Source: an uncultured Oscillospiraceae bacterium (GTDB lineage Bacteria > Bacillota > Clostridia > Oscillospirales > Ruminococcaceae). Taken from it: a stretch of 20,735 nucleotides of DNA. A program made the translations under genes and the position numbers. This document shows positions 13,879-20,735 of this stretch, in pieces. The notes under the pieces are model-generated. The model did no database searches and was not told where the DNA came from. It saw only the letters and a list, made by a program, of their open reading frames with translations. The stretch covers positions 1 through 20,735 of the forward strand of contig CAUDDP010000037.1 in NCBI GenBank assembly GCA_958448395.1, written 5' to 3'. How positions within the stretch are numbered: the stretch's first letter is position 1; every line of letters begins with the position of its first letter.

Positions 13879-14742
13879 ATGATGACATGGAAAAAGCAGA
13901 TTGGTTTGCTGGTAGGCATTGCGGCATTGACCACTTCCTTTACCGGATGCGGCGGTGCAGCGGGTGCGATTAGTGTTGTCTCCAGAGAAGACGGTTCCGG
14001 AACCCGTGGGGCATTCGTAGAATTGTGTGGTGTAGAAGATGCAGACGGCAATGATGCTACTATTTCTTCCGCAGAAATTACGAACAGTACAGCGGTTATG
14101 CTGCAAACAGTACAGGGCAATGCAGCTGCAATTGGCTATGTTTCCATGGGCTCGCTGGGGGATAACAGTGGTGTCAAGACAGTGAAAATCAATGGCGTAG
14201 AAGCAACGCCGGAGAATGTTGACAATGGCAGCTATGTTGTTTCCCGTCCGTTTAATATTGTAACAAAAGCAGATGGTGTCAGCGATGCCGCACAGGACTT
14301 CATCAACTATATCCTGAGCGATGACGGACAGGCAATCGTGGAAGAAGAGGACTTCATCAAGACCGATGCGACAGGTGCTTACCAGTCCAATGGTACAACT
14401 GGTGAGACAATTGCTGTTGCAGGTTCTTCTTCCGTTACACCAGTTATGCAGGTTCTGGCAGAAAAGTATGAAGCGGTCAGCGGCAATAAGGTAGAAGTCA
14501 ACCAGAGTGACTCTTCCACTGGCGTTTCCTCTGCGATTGACGGTACTTGCGATATTGGTATGGCTTCTCGGGAACTGAAGGATTCAGAATCTTCACAGGG
14601 TGTGGTTTCTACAGTCATTGCAGTGGATGGCATTGCGATTATTGTCAATGCAGATAACACTATAGAAAACTTGACATTGGAGCAGGTTGCAAAAATCTAT
14701 AAAGGCGAATGGACAGAATGGTCGCAGGTGACAGCAGAATAA
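13879..14742 (+). CDS. pstS: Phosphate-binding lipoprotein PstS, circularly permuted
   Basis: PstS is the external phosphate receptor of the Pst ABC importer. The start is the ATG at 13879 with GGAG ten bases upstream, giving 287 residues. A lipoprotein signal ends at FTGC with Cys24. The domain order is unusual. VVSREDGSGTRGAF (33-46), which holds the Arg/Asp/Ser/Gly/Thr phosphate loop and normally sits after mid-protein, comes right after the signal. It runs to the usual C-terminal segment FINYILSDDGQAIVEEEDFI (141-160). After a short linker (161-177) comes what is normally the N-terminus: IAVAGSSSVTPVMQVLAEKY (178-197), DSSTGVSSAIDGTCDIGMAS (211-230), DGIAIIVN (250-257) and IYKGEWTEW (273-281), where the protein stops. 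All ligand motifs are therefore kept. It is first in pstSCAB-phoU, with a 71-base gap before pstC. Confidence 0.93.
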   Translation: MMTWKKQIGLLVGIAALTTSFTGCGGAAGAISVVSREDGSGTRGAFVELCGVEDADGNDATISSAEITNSTAVMLQTVQGNAAAIGYVSMGSLGDNSGVKTVKINGVEATPENVDNGSYVVSRPFNIVTKADGVSDAAQDFINYILSDDGQAIVEEEDFIKTDATGAYQSNGTTGETIAVAGSSSVTPVMQVLAEKYEAVSGNKVEVNQSDSSTGVSSAIDGTCDIGMASRELKDSESSQGVVSTVIAVDGIAIIVNADNTIENLTLEQVAKIYKGEWTEWSQVTAE

Positions 14743-14813
14743 GACAGCAGTGGATGTCATAACAAAGAGAAGTCATTCTGATTTTTTCTGTTGTCTTTTA
14801 GGAGGAACAGCGT

Positions 14814-15665
14814 ATGAAAAATGGAAAGGAAATCGTAATGCGTGGTGTATTTGCACTGGCTGCTTGCGTTTCCATTGCTGCCGTTGCTTTGATTTGCATC
14901 TTTTTGTTTGCGAACGGCATTCCGGCAATTGTAGAAATTGGACCACTGAAGTTTTTAGGTGGTATGGTTTGGAATCCAAATCAAAATCAATTCGGTATTT
15001 TTCCAATGATTATCGGCAGTATTTATGCCACTGGAATTGCCATTCTGGTTGGTGTACCGATTGGATTGCTGACTTCTGTGTTTTTGGCACGATTCTGTCC
15101 GAAAAAATTATATAAAATTTTGAAGCCGGCAGTTTCGCTGCTGGCGGGGATTCCCTCTATTGTATATGGTTTCTTTGGATTGGTTGTAATGGTGCCGATT
15201 ATGCAGAATATATTCGGTGTATCTGGTAAAAACGTACTGACTGCTGGCATTTTACTGGGTTTTATGATCCTGCCAACCATCATTGAAGTTTCGGAAGCAC
15301 AGATTCGTGCAGTACCGAACAGCTATTACGAGGGTTCTTTGGCACTAGGAGCAACCCATGAGAGAAGCGTATATTTTGCAATGCTGCCGGCAGCAAAATC
15401 CGGCATTATGGCAGGGGTGATTCTTGGAATTGGGCGTGCTATCGGCGAAACGATGGCAGTCGTTATGATTGCCGGCAATCAGGCAACCATGCCGAGCAGC
15501 TTGCTGTCTGGTGTCAGAACCTTGACTGCAAACATTGTATTGGAAATGGGATATGCAGCAGATTTGCACAAGGAAGCTTTGATTGCAACGGGCGTGGTAC
15601 TGTTTGTATTTATTCTGATTATCAACGTTTGCTTTTCGTTGGTTAAGAAAGGAAGGGATCAATAA
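14814..15665 (+). CDS. pstC: Phosphate ABC transporter permease PstC
   Basis: PstC is one of two membrane subunits of the phosphate importer. It has 283 residues and about six membrane segments. The N-terminal helix is followed by a short external stretch (FLGGMVWNPNQNQFG), then LVGVPIGLLTSVFLARF, LAGIPSIVYGFFGLVVMVPI, and the ABC-coupling (EAA) loop EGSLALGATHERSVYFAMLP. A second signature is GIGRAIGETMAVVMIAGN. The ATG at 14814 has AGGAGG eight bases upstream. Its TAA shares a base with the pstA ATG (TAATG), so the two are translationally coupled. Confidence 0.97.
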   Translation: MKNGKEIVMRGVFALAACVSIAAVALICIFLFANGIPAIVEIGPLKFLGGMVWNPNQNQFGIFPMIIGSIYATGIAILVGVPIGLLTSVFLARFCPKKLYKILKPAVSLLAGIPSIVYGFFGLVVMVPIMQNIFGVSGKNVLTAGILLGFMILPTIIEVSEAQIRAVPNSYYEGSLALGATHERSVYFAMLPAAKSGIMAGVILGIGRAIGETMAVVMIAGNQATMPSSLLSGVRTLTANIVLEMGYAADLHKEALIATGVVLFVFILIINVCFSLVKKGRDQ

Positions 15666-16543
15666 TGGCAGCTCCAGCAGTTGGAATCAATCAACGTTCT
15701 TTGAAGCAGAAGCTGGCAGAATATCGGCATCAGCCGCTTTCCTTACTTCTATTGGTGGCAACGCTTCTAGCAGCAGCAATTACGGTATTTATTCTGTTTA
15801 GCCTAATCCTTTACATTTTGATAAAGGGGATTCCGGCGATTCGTCCGGAAATGTTTGCATGGAAGTATACGACTTCCAACAATTCCATGATGCCATCCAT
15901 TATCAACACGCTGGAGATGGTGGTGCTGACCTTGCTGATGGCAGTTCCGATTGGTGTATTTTCTGCCATTTATCTGGTGGAATATGCAAAGCGTGGGAAT
16001 CAATTAGTCAAGATTGTACGGATGACAACAGAAACCTTACAGGGAATCCCTTCCATCGTGTTCGGCTTGTTCGGTTACCTGATGTTTGTAGTTGCATGTC
16101 ATTTTGGTTACTCTCTGCTGGGCGGTGCGATTACACTGGCTTTGATGGTATTGCCACTGATTATGCGGACGACGGAAGAGGCGTTGATTAGTGTACCGGA
16201 TTCGTTCCGGGAAGGCAGTTTTGGACTGGGTGCCGGACGGCTTCGAACAGTTTTTAAAATTATTGTACCAAGTGCGATGCCGGGCATCCTTTCCGGTGTC
16301 ATTCTGGCAGTTGGCAGAATCGTGGGGGAAACCGCTGCTTTGATGTATACGGCTGGTACGGCAACCAGTGTGTGCAGCAATCCAATGGGAACTTGCCGGA
16401 CGCTGGCAGTTCATATGTATCAGCTGCTCTGTGAGGGACGTGAGATGCGTGCTGCTTATGCAACCGCAGTGGTTCTGCTGGTACTGGTCATTCTGATCAA
16501 TATGCTGTCTGGTGCGATTGCAAAGAAGTTGACCAAAAAGTAA
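15665..16543 (+). CDS. pstA: Phosphate ABC transporter permease PstA
   Basis: PstA is the second permease. It has 292 residues and about six membrane segments. The MLVA-like core includes NTLEMVVLTLLMAVPIGVFS, LQGIPSIVFGLFGYLMFV, the coupling loop EGSFGLGAGRLRTVFKIIVP, and GRIVGETAALMYTAGT. The ATG at 15665 overlaps the pstC stop by one base. pstB starts 16 bases after its stop. The N-terminus is polar and cytoplasmic for about 24 residues before the first helix. Confidence 0.97.
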   Translation: MAAPAVGINQRSLKQKLAEYRHQPLSLLLLVATLLAAAITVFILFSLILYILIKGIPAIRPEMFAWKYTTSNNSMMPSIINTLEMVVLTLLMAVPIGVFSAIYLVEYAKRGNQLVKIVRMTTETLQGIPSIVFGLFGYLMFVVACHFGYSLLGGAITLALMVLPLIMRTTEEALISVPDSFREGSFGLGAGRLRTVFKIIVPSAMPGILSGVILAVGRIVGETAALMYTAGTATSVCSNPMGTCRTLAVHMYQLLCEGREMRAAYATAVVLLVLVILINMLSGAIAKKLTKK

Positions 16544-16559
16544 GGGGTGTCAAAAAATT

Positions 16560-17312
16560 ATGGATAACAAATTTACAATTCAAAATATGAACTTGTATTA
16601 TGGGAACTTTCATGCATTAAAAAATGTTAACCTGTCATTGACGAGCCATGCGGTCACCGCTTTTATTGGGCCGTCCGGCTGCGGGAAGTCTACCTTATTA
16701 CGTTCTCTGAATCGGATGAATGATTTGGTAGAAGGCTGTAAGATTACTGGTGAGATTCGTCTGGATGGCGAAGATATTTATGGTTCGATGGATATCAATC
16801 TGCTGCGGAAGCGGGTCGGCATGGTATTTCAGAAGGCAAATCCCTTTCCGATGAGTATTTATGATAATATTGCCTATGGACCAAGAACCCATGGCATTCG
16901 CTCTAAGAGCAAGCTAAATGAAATTGTGGAGAAATCGCTGCGGGATGCTGCCATTTGGGATGAGGTGAAAGACCGCCTGAATAAATCCGCATTGGGCATG
17001 TCTGGTGGGCAGCAGCAGCGTCTTTGCATTGCAAGAGCACTGGCAGTGCAGCCGGAGGTCTTACTGATGGATGAGCCAACTTCTGCCCTTGACCCAATTT
17101 CCACTTCTAAGATTGAAGACCTTGTAATTGAACTGAAAAAGGAGTATACTGTAATTATCGTCACACATAACATGCAGCAGGCAACCCGTGTATCGGATCG
17201 AACCGCTTTCTTCCTACTGGGAGAGGTGGTAGAATGTAACGAAACGGAAAAACTGTTCTCCAATCCTGCCGATAAGCGGACAGAGGATTACATTACAGGG
17301 AGGTTCGGATAA
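16560..17312 (+). CDS. pstB: Phosphate ABC transporter ATPase PstB
   Basis: PstB powers phosphate import. The 250-residue product has Walker A GPSGCGKST (37-45), the Q-loop VFQKANPFPMSIYDN typical of PstB, signature MSGGQQQR (147-154), Walker B VLLMDEPTSALD (167-178), and the switch His in VTHNMQQA. Length and motifs are standard. Only a weak ribosome site (AAGGGG, about 12 bases upstream) is seen, so translation may rely partly on coupling. phoU begins one base after its stop. Confidence 0.98.
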   Translation: MDNKFTIQNMNLYYGNFHALKNVNLSLTSHAVTAFIGPSGCGKSTLLRSLNRMNDLVEGCKITGEIRLDGEDIYGSMDINLLRKRVGMVFQKANPFPMSIYDNIAYGPRTHGIRSKSKLNEIVEKSLRDAAIWDEVKDRLNKSALGMSGGQQQRLCIARALAVQPEVLLMDEPTSALDPISTSKIEDLVIELKKEYTVIIVTHNMQQATRVSDRTAFFLLGEVVECNETEKLFSNPADKRTEDYITGRFG

Positions 17313-17313
17313 G

Positions 17314-17955
17314 ATGAGAGAATTGTACACACAGCAGCTTGCTACTTTAAAGACAAAGCTGATTCAGATGGGTGCCATGTGCGAAGATGCGATTTCCTGT
17401 TCGATTAAGGGAATGTTACAGGGTGATACAGAATTATTGAAGAGGGTGGAAAATACAGAGCTGGACATCAACCAGATGGAACGAGAGATTGAACGGCTGT
17501 GTATGAAGCTCCTGCTGATGCAGCAGCCGGTTGCAAGTGATCTGCGTTCTGTTTCCTCCGCATTGAAAATTATTTCGGATTTGGAACGGATTGGGGATCA
17601 GGCGTATGATATTGCAGAGATTTCCAAGCATCTGAAATTTTCGGAATTTTCCAGTAAGGTGCACATTCAGGAAATGGCAACCGCAGCAATTCGCATGGTG
17701 ACCGACAGTGTAGAAGCATTTGTACAGCGAGATTTATCACTGGCACAGCGGGTTCTGAAAGAAGATGATACCGTCGACACTTTGTTCAATAAAGTACGTG
17801 AAGACTTGGTAAGGATCATTCAAGATGAGAATAGTGAAGATGTGGAAATGATGTTGGATTTGCTGATGATTGCCAAGTATCTGGAGCGAATCGGGGATCA
17901 TGCAGAAAACGTTGCGGAATGGGTAGTTTACCTGTTGACAGGGAAGCACGTCTGA
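17314..17955 (+). CDS. phoU: Phosphate signalling protein PhoU
   Basis: PhoU links Pst transporter state to the PhoR kinase and represses signalling when phosphate is plentiful. The 213-residue, all-helical product has two three-helix repeats. Each carries the metal-binding motif: ERIGDQAYDI (91-100) and ERIGDHAENVAEW (191-203). AGGGAGG within the pstB 3' end serves as its ribosome site, about ten bases before the ATG. It is the last gene of the compact pst block; 159 bases containing a repeat follow before the regulator. Confidence 0.97.
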   Translation: MRELYTQQLATLKTKLIQMGAMCEDAISCSIKGMLQGDTELLKRVENTELDINQMEREIERLCMKLLLMQQPVASDLRSVSSALKIISDLERIGDQAYDIAEISKHLKFSEFSSKVHIQEMATAAIRMVTDSVEAFVQRDLSLAQRVLKEDDTVDTLFNKVREDLVRIIQDENSEDVEMMLDLLMIAKYLERIGDHAENVAEWVVYLLTGKHV

Positions 17956-17998
17956 GAAGCAGAGGTGTTCGCTGGAACAGCTGGTGTTTTCAATCACA

Positions 17999-18086
17999 GA
18001 AATTGATTTTCAAATGATGGCGTGGATTGCCTCGCCGAAGGTGAGACCGGTGTCCATGAGAGAAAATACAAAAATGGATTTCCATG
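17999..18086 (+). repeat. Interspersed structured repeat, copy 3
   Basis: It reads GAAATTGATTTTCAAATGAT, then GCGTGGATTGC, the hairpin CTCGCC-GAA-GGTGAG (18031-18045), CCATGAGAGAAAATA, and ends AAAAATGGATTTCCATGG. It occupies most of the phoU-phoB gap. A reading frame from a TTG at 18022 through it into phoB is accidental. Confidence 0.85.
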
Positions 18087-18114
18087 GTTTTCAATAGAGA
18101 GGAGATACAGAAAC

Positions 18115-18792
18115 GTGATTTATTTTTTGGAAGATGATGACAGCATTCGGGAACTGGTCATTTATACATTGCGGAATACGGGGATGGAGGCAGCTGGCTT
18201 TTCCAGACCCTCCACATTCTGGGAGGCAATGCAGCAGGCGTTACCCTCCTTGGTGCTGTTGGATATTATGCTGCCGGAAGAGGATGGCGTTTCTGTATTG
18301 AAGAAGCTGCGTGCGGATCATCTGACGAAAACACTGCCAGTCATTATGCTGACCGCAAAGGGAACAGAATATGATCAGGTCATAGGGCTGGACTATGGTG
18401 CAGATGACTATGTTCCAAAGCCATTCGGTATGATGGCATTGATCGCACGGATTAAGGCAGTGCTGCGACGTTCTACATCAAAAGAAGAAGAACAGGAATA
18501 TATACTGGGTGACCTGTATGTCAATCCCACTCGTCATATTGTACGAGTGGGAAAGGAAAATGTGAGTCTGACATTGAAAGAATTTGAGCTGTTGTGTCTG
18601 CTGCTGGAACATCAGGGGGTGGTATTCACCCGTGACCGGTTGTTGAATCATATCTGGGGATATGCATTTGATGGGGAAAGCCGGACAGTCGATGTGCATG
18701 TACGGCATTTACGACAAAAGCTCGGTGTGTGTGGCTCTTACATTGAAACAGTACGGGGAATCGGATACCGTATGGGAGATGGTGCATCGTGA
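18115..18792 (+). CDS. phoB: Phosphate response regulator (PhoB/PhoP type, OmpR family)
   Basis: This transcription factor should be phosphorylated by the adjacent kinase and activate pst. The receiver domain (1-115) has EDDD (6-9), the phospho-acceptor Asp50 in LVLLDIMLP, Thr80 and Lys102 in YVPKPFG. The winged-helix domain (about 130-222) shows LTLKEFELLCLLLEHQGVVF, RDRLLNHIWGYAFDGESRTV and VRHLRQKLG, ending in the segment with RGIGYRM. The start is a GTG at 18115 with GAGGAG about ten bases upstream. Its stop overlaps the start of phoR by four bases (GTGA). 'PhoB' is chosen from the pst-phoU context; the protein family alone would not tell. Confidence 0.93.
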   Translation: MIYFLEDDDSIRELVIYTLRNTGMEAAGFSRPSTFWEAMQQALPSLVLLDIMLPEEDGVSVLKKLRADHLTKTLPVIMLTAKGTEYDQVIGLDYGADDYVPKPFGMMALIARIKAVLRRSTSKEEEQEYILGDLYVNPTRHIVRVGKENVSLTLKEFELLCLLLEHQGVVFTRDRLLNHIWGYAFDGESRTVDVHVRHLRQKLGVCGSYIETVRGIGYRMGDGAS

Positions 18793-20495
18793 AAAAGCGG
18801 ATTTTTAGCAGTATGGTAGCATTGGTCGGGTCTGCTATGGTACTTTGCTTTGTCTTTGTTACGGGTTTGCTCTATGAACATTTCAATCGGTTGCAGATAG
18901 AGCAGATGAAGGAGACCATATCTTATGTAGAGCAGGGATATGAGAAATCCGGTACGGACTATTTTATCAATTTACATACGGGTTCCAATCGCATCACACT
19001 GATTGCAGCAGATGGCACTGTGCTGTACGACAGCGAAGAAGATATTTCTAAAATGGAGAATCACGCCAACCGGGAAGAGGTACAGCAAGCACAAAAAGAT
19101 GGAACCGGTGTCAGTCATCGGTATTCTGATACGATGTCAAAGGAAACCATTTACTATGCAGTGCAACTAAACAATCAGGAGATTTTGCGAATTTCGGTGG
19201 AACATCGTTCCTTATTTGCAATGATGGGTGTTTTGCTCATACAGGCACTGTTTATTTTACTTGTAATGATGATTTTAGCGGCAATTGTTTCTTATCAATT
19301 GACCAAAAAAATTATGAAACCCGTCAATGAACTGGATTTAGAACATCCAGAGCAGATGTCAGCATATGAAGAACTGGATCCATTGCTTTGTAAATTGGCA
19401 AGTCAGAATCGTGAAATTGTACAAAAAATAGATACCTTACGGCAGCAGCAGTATGAGTTCAGTATGATTACGGAACATATGCAGGAAGGCCTTTTTGTCA
19501 TTGACCGACAATATATGATTTTGGCTTGTAATCAGAGTGCATTGCAGTTGTTTCATATTCAACGTTCCGTATTACAGAAAAATATTCTGACGGTAGAGCG
19601 AGGGGAACCATTCCGAAACATATTGGATCAAGCTTTGCATGGCAGACATTGCACTGCCCTGATGGAGCGGGAAGGGCGTGTGTACCAGATGATTGCTAAT
19701 CCAGTACTACACAATGAAACGCCACAGGAGATGCAGAGTAGGGAAGATGATTTCATCGGTGTTGTGATTCTGATACTGGATGTCACAGAAAGAGAGGAAC
19801 AGGAACGGTATCGAAGAGAATTCACAGCAAATGTTTCTCATGAGTTGAAAACACCGCTGACTTCGATTTCCGGTATTGCAGAGATTATGAAAAATGGGAT
19901 CATGCTGCCAGCAGATGTACCGCATTTTGCTGGAAAAATTTATGAGGAATCGCAGCGGCTTATCACACTGATTGGAGATATTATCAAACTATCACAGTTG
20001 GATGAGCAGTCTGTACCGTTTGTATGGGAGTCCGTTGATTTATTGGAACTGGCACAAGTGATCAGGAATCGGTTGCAGCCCCTCTGGGAAAAACGACATG
20101 TGACATTTCAGGTAACTGGTACAGCAGCTTGCAATGTGCGAGGGGTGCGGCAAGTATTGGACGAAATGCTCTATAATGTCTGTGAAAACGCCATTAAATA
20201 TAATCGGGAGCAGGGCAGTGTGACAGTGACCATTGCATGCCAAGATAAAGATATTTGTGTGACAGTAAAGGACACGGGGATTGGTATTCCCAAAGCGGAA
20301 CAGGAACGCGTATTTGAGCGATTCTATCGTGTAGATAAGAGCCATTCCAAGGCAGTAGGGGGAACTGGACTGGGTCTCTCCATTGTGAAGCATGGTGCTA
20401 TGCTGCATCATGCAAAGATACAGCTGGAGAGTACAGAAGGGGAAGGCACGACCATTACCATGATATTTGCAAAAGAAACTGCGGAAACAGAATAA
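18789..20495 (+). CDS. phoR: Phosphate sensor histidine kinase PhoR
   Basis: PhoR senses phosphate status through Pst-PhoU and controls the preceding regulator. The 568-residue product starts at a GTG overlapping the phoB stop. It has a first membrane helix (about 7-28), an extracytoplasmic domain of about 110 residues, a second helix (about 143-168), a short HAMP-like connector (KIMKPVNELDLEHPE), and a PAS domain (about 222-335; EHMQEGLFVIDRQYMILACN). HisKA carries the phospho-accepting His351 in NVSHELKTPLTSISG. The ATPase domain shows the N box (Asn467 in ENAIKYN), G1 DTGIGIP (495-501) and G2 GGTGLGLSIV (about 524-533). The large external domain is typical of Firmicute PhoR and absent from E. 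coli PhoR. Confidence 0.95.
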   Translation: MKKRIFSSMVALVGSAMVLCFVFVTGLLYEHFNRLQIEQMKETISYVEQGYEKSGTDYFINLHTGSNRITLIAADGTVLYDSEEDISKMENHANREEVQQAQKDGTGVSHRYSDTMSKETIYYAVQLNNQEILRISVEHRSLFAMMGVLLIQALFILLVMMILAAIVSYQLTKKIMKPVNELDLEHPEQMSAYEELDPLLCKLASQNREIVQKIDTLRQQQYEFSMITEHMQEGLFVIDRQYMILACNQSALQLFHIQRSVLQKNILTVERGEPFRNILDQALHGRHCTALMEREGRVYQMIANPVLHNETPQEMQSREDDFIGVVILILDVTEREEQERYRREFTANVSHELKTPLTSISGIAEIMKNGIMLPADVPHFAGKIYEESQRLITLIGDIIKLSQLDEQSVPFVWESVDLLELAQVIRNRLQPLWEKRHVTFQVTGTAACNVRGVRQVLDEMLYNVCENAIKYNREQGSVTVTIACQDKDICVTVKDTGIGIPKAEQERVFERFYRVDKSHSKAVGGTGLGLSIVKHGAMLHHAKIQLESTEGEGTTITMIFAKETAETE

Positions 20496-20500
20496 TGTAT

Positions 20501-20530
20501 AAAAAGCGGTGTATATGGCAACCGCTTTTT
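20501..20530. terminator. Bidirectional terminator after phoR
   Basis: AAAAAGCGGT (20501-20510) pairs with ACCGCTTTTT (20521-20530) over a 10-base loop. A- and T-rich ends allow function on both strands. Confidence 0.92.
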
Positions 20531-20735
20531 ATCTGTACATAGGACAAGTATTTTGTAAGATTGTAAACAACGTGAGTTCGATGAAAAAATAGAAAAAACC
20601 GCCAAAATCTGTTATACTGTAAGTTCGACGAGAATGCATTCTACCGCTGCCAATCACAAACTGTGCCGGCAGAATCGCTACGCTGTCTGCCTGTGTCCGC
20701 TGTCCGCCCTGTTGCTGTGTCCAAATTTGCAGCCA
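20529..20735 (-). CDS. Possible 3' end of a leftward gene, product unrecognised
   Basis: On the minus strand a frame is open from the window edge for 68 codons to a TAA at 20529-20531, touching the shared terminator. The first half (e.g. RTQADSVAILPAQFVIGSGR) looks like normal coding sequence with GC-rich third positions. The rest (SITDFGGFFYFFIELTLF) is AT-rich and less convincing. The arrangement would match the other convergent gene pairs in this window. Against it, an extended -10 on the opposite strand (20613-20618) lies inside it. No family was recognised. Confidence 0.3.
   Translation of the reverse strand, partial: WLQIWTQQQGGQRTQADSVAILPAQFVIGSGRMHSRRTYSITDFGGFFYFFIELTLFTILQNTCPMYR
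20610..20642 (+). promoter_or_regulatory. Possible rightward promoter with palindrome at the right edge
   Basis: An extended -10 TGTTATACT (hexamer 20613-20618) is followed near the expected start by the perfect palindrome AGAATGCATTCT (20631-20642). The -35 is poor. Similar 13-mers GTGAGTTCGATGA (20572) and GTAAGTTCGACGA (20619) flank it. It competes with the leftward gene reading of this stretch. Confidence 0.4.

Noticed and set aside
17956..17998. Possible terminator after phoU
   Set aside because: TGTTC-gctg-GAACA is a short stem without a following T-run.
18022..18114. Upstream extension of the response regulator
   Set aside because: It reads through repeat copy 3 and adds residues before the conserved first beta strand. 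The GTG at 18115 has a proper ribosome site.

Overview
The window looks like the chromosome of a fibre-degrading, cellulosome-forming Firmicute of the Ruminococcaceae (Ruminococcus flavefaciens/champanellensis-like). The reasons are two adjacent secreted proteins that end in a Thr-rich linker plus dockerin, strong AGGAGG-type ribosome binding sites, clear sigma-A promoters, an S-box (SAM-I) riboswitch before metK, and Firmicute-style pst-phoU-phoBR and tsaE-tsaB clusters. The genus is inferred from gene content only.

Left end (1-4100): the 3' end of a dockerin protein with its terminator, then a well-expressed 1030-residue cellulase of CelK/CbhA-like layout (CBM4, Ig-like, GH9, Thr linker, dockerin) with its own promoter and a strong terminator. 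Centre-left (4100-7770): metK under a SAM riboswitch, converging on a YwaF/TMEM164-like membrane protein gene. Leftward rpiB-upp follows, where Upp has unusual substitutions in its PRPP-binding loops. Centre (7888-11370): a leftward operon fhs, DUF6440, tsaE, tsaB, DUF2809, tightly packed with three overlaps. Then a rightward GHL10-type lipoprotein gene converges on a nitroreductase gene. Right (13700-20500): a complete phosphate-uptake regulon, pstS-pstC-pstA-pstB-phoU followed by the two-component pair phoB-phoR.

The most notable points are these. (1) PstS is circularly permuted: the part carrying the RxDGSGT phosphate loop comes first and the usual N-terminal part comes last. (2) About 88-123 bp structured repeats with inverted ends occur three times in the same orientation (6378, 13513, 17999); one seems to supply the -35 of the ywaF promoter and one separates phoU from phoB. 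(3) The pstS control region carries four TTAACA-like half-sites, two of them inside a perfect 17-base palindrome. (4) Operator-like inverted repeats lie at the start of the nitroreductase and rpiB transcripts. (5) Two convergent junctions share nearly the same bidirectional terminator arm.

No CRISPR array, tRNA, rRNA, transposase or phage gene was recognised. All start sites were chosen by Shine-Dalgarno spacing and family lengths, and several differ from the longest open frame.
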